From: Anaerolineaceae bacterium
GTDB lineage: Bacteria; Chloroflexota; Anaerolineae; Aggregatilineales; Phototrophicaceae
Assembly: GCA_007693385.1 (NCBI GenBank)
Contig: REDR01000123.1
Span: forward strand, 186,001-250,000
DNA: 64,000 bases
Reading direction: 5' to 3'
Positions within the stretch are counted from its first letter, which is position 1; each line of letters starts with the position of its first letter. The notes beneath the pieces were generated by a model. It was given only the letters and a program-made list of their open reading frames with translations. It was not told the DNA's origin and did no database searches. This document shows, one piece after another, positions 59,458 through 64,000 of this stretch. Made by a program: the position numbers and the translations under genes.

Positions 59458-59946
59458 CTATTCCAAACTCGAATAACGCATACTGTGTAGGTCGGTAATG
59501 GCGACAGCTAAGGCGTCGGCGGCATCATCCGGTTTTGGTATTTCCGACTCGCCCAACAAAACGCGAACCATCTCCTGAATCTGCGCTTTTTTAGCGCCAC
59601 CATAACCAGTAATAGCCTGTTTGATCTCATTAGGTTTGTACTCAGCAATCGGTAAATCAGCCTGTGCCAGCGCCAGCAGAATCACACCACGACCCTGCGC
59701 GACAGTGATAGCAGTCGTCACATTCTTGGCGAAGAACAACTCTTCAACAGCGGCACGTTCCGGCTGATATTGCTTGATAATCGCGCTTAAATCATCGTAA
59801 ATAATCTGTAGGCGTTCCCACATCGGCTGTCTCGGCGTGGTCGTGACAACACCGTAAGCAACCGTATGCAACGCCCCATCAGTCGCTTCTCGAACCAGAC
59901 CATAACCTACCGTTGCTGTACCGGGATCAATGCCAAGCGATAGCAT
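59458..59946 (-). CDS. ruvC: Holliday junction resolvase RuvC
   Basis: 162 residues. The catalytic acids are Asp7 (LGIDPGT), Glu68 (AAVEELFF) and the Asp pair in KPDDAADALAVAI (141 and 144). It cuts Holliday junctions. It sits between yebC (3 bp upstream) and ruvA (10 bp downstream), the common bacterial arrangement. Confidence 0.96.
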   Translation of the reverse strand: MLSLGIDPGTATVGYGLVREATDGALHTVAYGVVTTTPRQPMWERLQIIYDDLSAIIKQYQPERAAVEELFFAKNVTTAITVAQGRGVILLALAQADLPIAEYKPNEIKQAITGYGGAKKAQIQEMVRVLLGESEIPKPDDAADALAVAITDLHSMRYSSLE

Positions 59947-59949
59947 CGC

Positions 59950-60702
59950 TTAGACAGCCTCGAATGCGCTAGCGATCTCGTCGGTAATCATCAGATTGGA
60001 TGATACGCTCTGCACATCGTCTAGCTCTTCCAGCTTTTCGATAATTCGCATATTTTTCAGCGCACTATCGACGGAAACTTGTGTCTCATTCTGTGGTTCC
60101 CAGCGCAATTCACTCTCTTCGACATTGTAGCCGCCTTCTTCCATGCTCTGCACCACTGCGCCGTACTGCTCACGCGGGGTATAGACGACGATGCGATCTT
60201 CTTCCTGTGTCACATCTTCCGCACCGGCTTCTGCCGCTACCATAAACACTTCTTCAAAATCAAGCCCATCGTCTTTCAACACGATATAGCCCTTCATGTC
60301 GAATTGCCATGATACCGCACCGTTAGACGCCAGATTGCCGCCATGCTTGTTCAAGATGTGCTTAGTGTCGGCCAGCGCACGATTTTTGTTGTCAGTCAGG
60401 ATTTCAATGATGAACGCAACCCCATCAATCCCGTAAGCCTCATAGGTCAGCTCATCGAGTTGACCGCCGTCTAATTCGCCTGTACCTTTTTTAATGGCAC
60501 GTTCGATGTTGTCTTTCGGCATGTTGGCCTGTTTCGCCTTGCCAATGGCGAGTTTAAGCCGTGAATTTGTTGCTTCATCGCCGCCACCTTCGCGTGCGGC
60601 AACCATGATATCACGCGCTAAACGGGTAAAAATCTTACCTCGCTTGGCGTCCTCCGCGCCTTTCTTGCGTTTGATCGTCGACCATTTGCTATGCCCTGAC
60701 AT
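59950..60702 (-). CDS. yebC: YebC/PmpR-family transcriptional/translation factor
   Basis: 250 residues. The signature start MSGHSKWSTIKRKKGAEDAKRGKIFTRL is unmistakable, with KAKQANMPKDNIERAIKKG further on. YebC-family proteins regulate transcription or help ribosomes at proline stretches. It leads the operon yebC-ruvC-ruvA-thyX. It diverges from the gene at 60790. Confidence 0.95.
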   Translation of the reverse strand: MSGHSKWSTIKRKKGAEDAKRGKIFTRLARDIMVAAREGGGDEATNSRLKLAIGKAKQANMPKDNIERAIKKGTGELDGGQLDELTYEAYGIDGVAFIIEILTDNKNRALADTKHILNKHGGNLASNGAVSWQFDMKGYIVLKDDGLDFEEVFMVAAEAGAEDVTQEEDRIVVYTPREQYGAVVQSMEEGGYNVEESELRWEPQNETQVSVDSALKNMRIIEKLEELDDVQSVSSNLMITDEIASAFEAV

Positions 60703-60789
60703 AGGAATTCCCTCTCCACAATGGCTTTGTTTTCTGCATAATGAAATCTATTATACTGAACTCAAATCCGCTAGTCGAGGTGACAGCCG

Positions 60790-62202
60790 ATGGCTGATGG
60801 TGCGGTTGCAGACATAGAGCGAGAATATTTAGCCCAAATGCGAATTGCGCCGGAGCGTCTGGCATGGAGTGTTTTATTGCTTTCTTTTGCCACGTTCTGC
60901 GTTATATGCGCGGCCAGCACGTTGTTCGCGCACTTCTTTTTGTTCCAGTCATCGCTCTCGCTGGAAACAACCTTGCAGGTTGGACGCGGCACGGTGGGCA
61001 TCACTGAGAGCGCTACTGCACCACAGGCCGAGACACAATCACGTCAATTATCACGCGATACGGCTATCCGCACCGACTCGCAGGATCAATGGTCACAAGC
61101 TGTCCTCTCTTTCCGCGATCCCGAAACCGGACAAGAATCCATTGTTACAGCTGTCCTGAAAAATGACACCTCTGTTTTTCTGCGTCGCGCCAATCGACCA
61201 CGTTTTAGTTGGTCATCGACAATTTACGAAATATCTTTGCAAGGGCTAGATGGTGAGATCGACATCCGCGTAGCTAACGATCTACCACGCCCGATAGAGT
61301 TATCAATCACGACAGTTACCGGCGATGAAGTGTTGATTAATCGGGGCGGCAATTACTTGATTGATGGCTCTTCGGAAGGCTTGAGCGTCGTAACCCGTAC
61401 CGGTGAAGCCATCATCATCTCCGCGGATCGCGCTCTGGCTTATGCTATACCAGGCGGCCAGCAGGCCACATTCAACAGCGCATCGCAAGAACTAACGCGC
61501 ACGCCTTACATGCAGAATTTATTGGTCAACAATCAATTACAATTCTCACGCGAAGCTCGTGAACAGACCGTTGATCCAACTGGCGCGTATCTGCCGCCTT
61601 TTGGCTGGAGTTGTACCAATGGTCCGGTCAGTAATCTACCCGTTGGCAACTACTTTGAAGACACCGCACCCGATGGTCGGCGCAGTTTCCGTCTGGTACG
61701 CGGTAGCGGTGCGGATACGAACGGCTATACGCGCTGTGACCAGAGCTTTGGAGATGGTTTAGACGTATCGACCTATGATTCGCTATATCTGCGCTCGATG
61801 TTCTACGTCGATTCGCAATCTTTGAATGGTTGTGGGCAGGAGGGCAGTGAATGTCCGATGATGTTCCGCATCCGTTACAAGTTTTCGCCTGATGGTGACA
61901 GATCACAGTTGATTGAGACGGAATGGGTACACGGACTGTATACTGTGCCATTATCGCCCGCGCAGGAAACAGCCGGGTGGAAGCGACAATGCGGCACCTG
62001 CTTACAGCCACACATCCGAATACTGGGACAGACGTGGTATGTATACGAAAGCGGAAATCTCTTTGATGTAATACCCGATGAGCGTCGGCCTGTCGTTATC
62101 ACGCAGGTTGAATTTTTCGCAGAGGGGCATCAATACGATGTTTTCGTTGATGACGTGTCTCTATTGGCATGGCAACGCGACGGAGCAACATCACATGAAT
62201 GA
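60790..62202 (+). CDS. Membrane-anchored extracellular protein with FecR-like segment
   Basis: 470 residues. A cytoplasmic N-terminus is followed by a TM helix at about 24-50. The extracellular part has a FecR-like beta segment (about 170-215, NRGGNYLIDGSS, VVTRTGEAIII), with several Gly, and a second large domain (about 260-470) rich in Cys (CSTNG-like, RCDQS, CGQEGSECP, QCGTCL), probably a disulfide-bonded jelly-roll. No family assigned. Its stop overlaps the start of the glycosyltransferase by 8 bp, so they are coupled. Confidence 0.7.
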   Translation: MADGAVADIEREYLAQMRIAPERLAWSVLLLSFATFCVICAASTLFAHFFLFQSSLSLETTLQVGRGTVGITESATAPQAETQSRQLSRDTAIRTDSQDQWSQAVLSFRDPETGQESIVTAVLKNDTSVFLRRANRPRFSWSSTIYEISLQGLDGEIDIRVANDLPRPIELSITTVTGDEVLINRGGNYLIDGSSEGLSVVTRTGEAIIISADRALAYAIPGGQQATFNSASQELTRTPYMQNLLVNNQLQFSREAREQTVDPTGAYLPPFGWSCTNGPVSNLPVGNYFEDTAPDGRRSFRLVRGSGADTNGYTRCDQSFGDGLDVSTYDSLYLRSMFYVDSQSLNGCGQEGSECPMMFRIRYKFSPDGDRSQLIETEWVHGLYTVPLSPAQETAGWKRQCGTCLQPHIRILGQTWYVYESGNLFDVIPDERRPVVITQVEFFAEGHQYDVFVDDVSLLAWQRDGATSHE

Positions 62203-64000
62203 TCGCTCCCGTTTGCCGGAGATCGCATCTTTCGTTTTTATTTTAGGGCTAGCATTGGTTCTGCGTGTAGGCTGGCCGGAGATAACCGAGTTCAAGCGCG
62301 ATGAAGCTAACCTATCGATTTTGGCGTTAGATTTCGCTAACGGCAGGGTTTTCCCGTTGCTCGGTATTGCATCATCGGTAGGTTTCCCCAACGCTCCGTT
62401 TAATGTTTATTTGCTAGGCATACCGTATTTTTTCAGCAGTAGTCCGGTCTTGGCGACGCAATTCATCGGCTTATTGAACGTTTTAGCTGTCGTCTTAACA
62501 TACATCTTCCTGCGGCGTCACGTTAATGTGTGGGTGGCGTTGGGTGTCATGTTACTGTTCGCCGTCTCACCCTGGTCATTGATCTTTTCGCGTAAAATTT
62601 GGGCACAGAACATGCTCCCGCTTTTTGTCGTGGCGACGATCTTAACCGGTATATGGGCTTTCGTCGATAAAAAGCGTTCATCCCACGTAGCGCATCCCGC
62701 ATTACTGGTTATTACCGGCCAGATTCATTATGGCGCGTTCGTCATCATCCCGGCCTGTGCCGCGTTATGGTGGTATGGTCGGCGGACAATTTCGCGTTAT
62801 ACAGCTTTCGGCGTATTACTGGCGTTGATTTTACTCTTGCCTTACATAGTTGGTCTGGCGCAATCCGGTGCGTTATCATTCGATGGAAGATTGGAGCGCA
62901 TTAGCGGCGATGCGGAGACATCCGCGATGCTGACTTCTGCGCCTGTGCGTGAGATGCTGGTATTGATCGCCGGCACGGAAATTCATGCATTGGCCGGTGA
63001 AGAAGCCTTCAGAGACTATCTAGCACAAGTGCCTGCTGTTTATCCGTTGTTGAATTTTCTGGGCTACCTGCTAATCGCCTCAGTCGTCTGGCTGGTATTC
63101 AAGGCGGTAACGCGGCGCTATGATCGACGCATTGTAGACATCGTTGCTTTATTATGGTTAATATTCCCGATAGCTATCTATGCCACCGGATTGATCACGT
63201 TTTACATCCACTATCTGATCCCGACGATACCGGCGGGATTTATTATCATTGGATTCACTCTGGATGATATACGGCGCAGTCTTTCGGATAAGCCTCAATT
63301 GCTCAATGGCGCAAAACTGGCCGGTGGCATAGGACTGGCGATATTCTCAGCGTTGCACTTGCTATTGTTCGTCAATCTGCTCAACTTCTTATACTATAAT
63401 GCGACACCGAACGCATTTGGGGAGCCGCTTGGTTATCTCATACAAGTACGCGACGCTGTGCTGGAAGAAAATCCGCAGTATGTAGTAGGGCGATTCGATG
63501 GGTTAGCGCTTGAATTCGATGAGCAACCAACGGTCTTTTATGCGCTGTTGTATGATGTGCCGCATGTGCGATTTGAAGATCGTGATAGACTGGTATATCG
63601 AGACGAACCGACACTGGTTATCACAACGGACTATCAGACGGATTGTATCTCGACCCGTACTGACAATCCGTGCTATCGCATTTATTGGCGTGATGGACGT
63701 AGCATACCGGATGATCTGGTCACGTCGTTTGAAAATGGCGTGGATATAATGAGCTACCACTGGCGCAATGACGATTATTGCGTGGATATTCGCTGGCGTA
63801 TCAATGTCTCAGCAGATCGTGAATATAACTTTGCAGTGCATGGTTTTGATGCTCAGGACGAACGTATCGCTATCGCGGATAGTCTATCATGGCCCGCCCG
63901 TTACTGGCGGGGCGGCGATGTCGTTAGCCAAACATTTTGCTTAGGCGTGCCTGTTGATTATATTATGCTGGGAATGTACCACATTAGGCCAGATAATACG
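62195..64000 (+). CDS. GT39/ArnT-like integral membrane glycosyltransferase, C-terminus missing
   Basis: 602 codons open to the right edge with no stop, so the 3' end lies outside. The ATG is at 62195. The first loop has FKRDEANLSILALDFANGR, the Asp-Glu motif of GT-C enzymes (ArnT, PMT, GT39). About nine or ten hydrophobic helices follow to residue ~430. A soluble C-terminal domain (430-602) is rich in aromatic and Asp residues, as in PMT-like proteins. It likely transfers sugars from a lipid donor. Coupled to the gene at 60790. Confidence 0.82.
   Translation, partial: MNDRSRLPEIASFVFILGLALVLRVGWPEITEFKRDEANLSILALDFANGRVFPLLGIASSVGFPNAPFNVYLLGIPYFFSSSPVLATQFIGLLNVLAVVLTYIFLRRHVNVWVALGVMLLFAVSPWSLIFSRKIWAQNMLPLFVVATILTGIWAFVDKKRSSHVAHPALLVITGQIHYGAFVIIPACAALWWYGRRTISRYTAFGVLLALILLLPYIVGLAQSGALSFDGRLERISGDAETSAMLTSAPVREMLVLIAGTEIHALAGEEAFRDYLAQVPAVYPLLNFLGYLLIASVVWLVFKAVTRRYDRRIVDIVALLWLIFPIAIYATGLITFYIHYLIPTIPAGFIIIGFTLDDIRRSLSDKPQLLNGAKLAGGIGLAIFSALHLLLFVNLLNFLYYNATPNAFGEPLGYLIQVRDAVLEENPQYVVGRFDGLALEFDEQPTVFYALLYDVPHVRFEDRDRLVYRDEPTLVITTDYQTDCISTRTDNPCYRIYWRDGRSIPDDLVTSFENGVDIMSYHWRNDDYCVDIRWRINVSADREYNFAVHGFDAQDERIAIADSLSWPARYWRGGDVVSQTFCLGVPVDYIMLGMYHIRPDNT

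Noticed and set aside
1-64000. Prophage, insertion sequence, integrative element or CRISPR array
   Set aside because: No transposase, integrase, phage structural gene, terminal inverted repeats or repeat-spacer array was seen; base composition and gene style are even throughout.

Overview
The window looks like a chromosomal segment of a free-living bacterium, most likely a member of the Chloroflexota (Anaerolineae-like). This placement is an inference from gene content: a Ser/Thr kinase fused to an NTPase and WD40 blades, Thr/Pro-rich stalked surface proteins, a fused NuoCD, a SufCBD-SufS-SufE operon with a Rieske protein, and a selenoprotein-type SelD. G+C is moderate and fairly even. I see no insertion sequence, prophage, integrase or CRISPR array. 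Genes are tightly packed: the longest gene-free stretch is 274 bp (36065-36338), and three convergent gene pairs abut or overlap at their stop codons.

Layout. 1-943: start of purH and a short-chain dehydrogenase (both minus). 1043-8061: an FHA protein, a Clp-N/phosphotransferase-like fusion and a giant Ser/Thr kinase-STAND NTPase-WD40 protein, probably one signalling module. 8175-16851: a STAS anti-anti-sigma factor coupled to glgX, then metabolism (gpmI, acetoacetate-decarboxylase-like, thrC/thrB divergent, an aldehyde dehydrogenase). 16896-21792: iscX, nuoB, nuoCD, nuoI and an Mrp/ApbC Fe-S carrier, i.e. exactly the quinone-binding (Q) module of complex I with Fe-S helpers at both ends. 21872-25220: small membrane protein, an RsbV/RsbW-like pair, a wall-linked serine hydrolase and a Nudix hydrolase. 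25371-32176: a membrane sensor kinase lacking the phospho-accepting His, a LysM protein, an LCP ligase and a lipoprotein. 32224-33426: tRNA-Pro and selD with an in-frame UGA (selenocysteine). 33505-35658: a multidomain SH3b/TIM-barrel/M23 protein.

35756-43564 is the Fe-S assembly locus: a SufT/MIP18-like gene diverges from sufC-sufB-sufD, followed by an intrinsic terminator and then sufS-sufE-Rieske-GDPD-methyltransferase. A near-consensus sigma70-type promoter with inverted-repeat elements drives it. 43596-51733 holds tRNA-His, an SRPBCC protein with a long acidic tail, three small membrane genes, nnr (NAD(P)HX repair), a polyprenyl diphosphate synthase, a histidine kinase, a HAD-DinB fusion and a Cys-rich protein. 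51759-56639 has a DinG-type exonuclease-helicase and a secreted tandem-duplicated PstS-like protein. 56743-64000 has a truncated globin, membrane and lipoproteins, thyX-ruvA-ruvC-yebC (minus), and a membrane-anchored protein followed by a GT39-type glycosyltransferase that runs off the end.

The strongest observations are: (1) SelD is itself a selenoprotein, with a hairpin downstream of the UGA that fits the bacterial SECIS model, so a plain ORF search truncates it; (2) the FHA / Clp-N-phosphotransferase / kinase-NTPase-WD40 triad; (3) the suf locus with its internal terminator and divergent inverted-repeat promoter; (4) a His-less histidine kinase; (5) an 18-bp perfect palindrome in front of the STAS-glgX pair.
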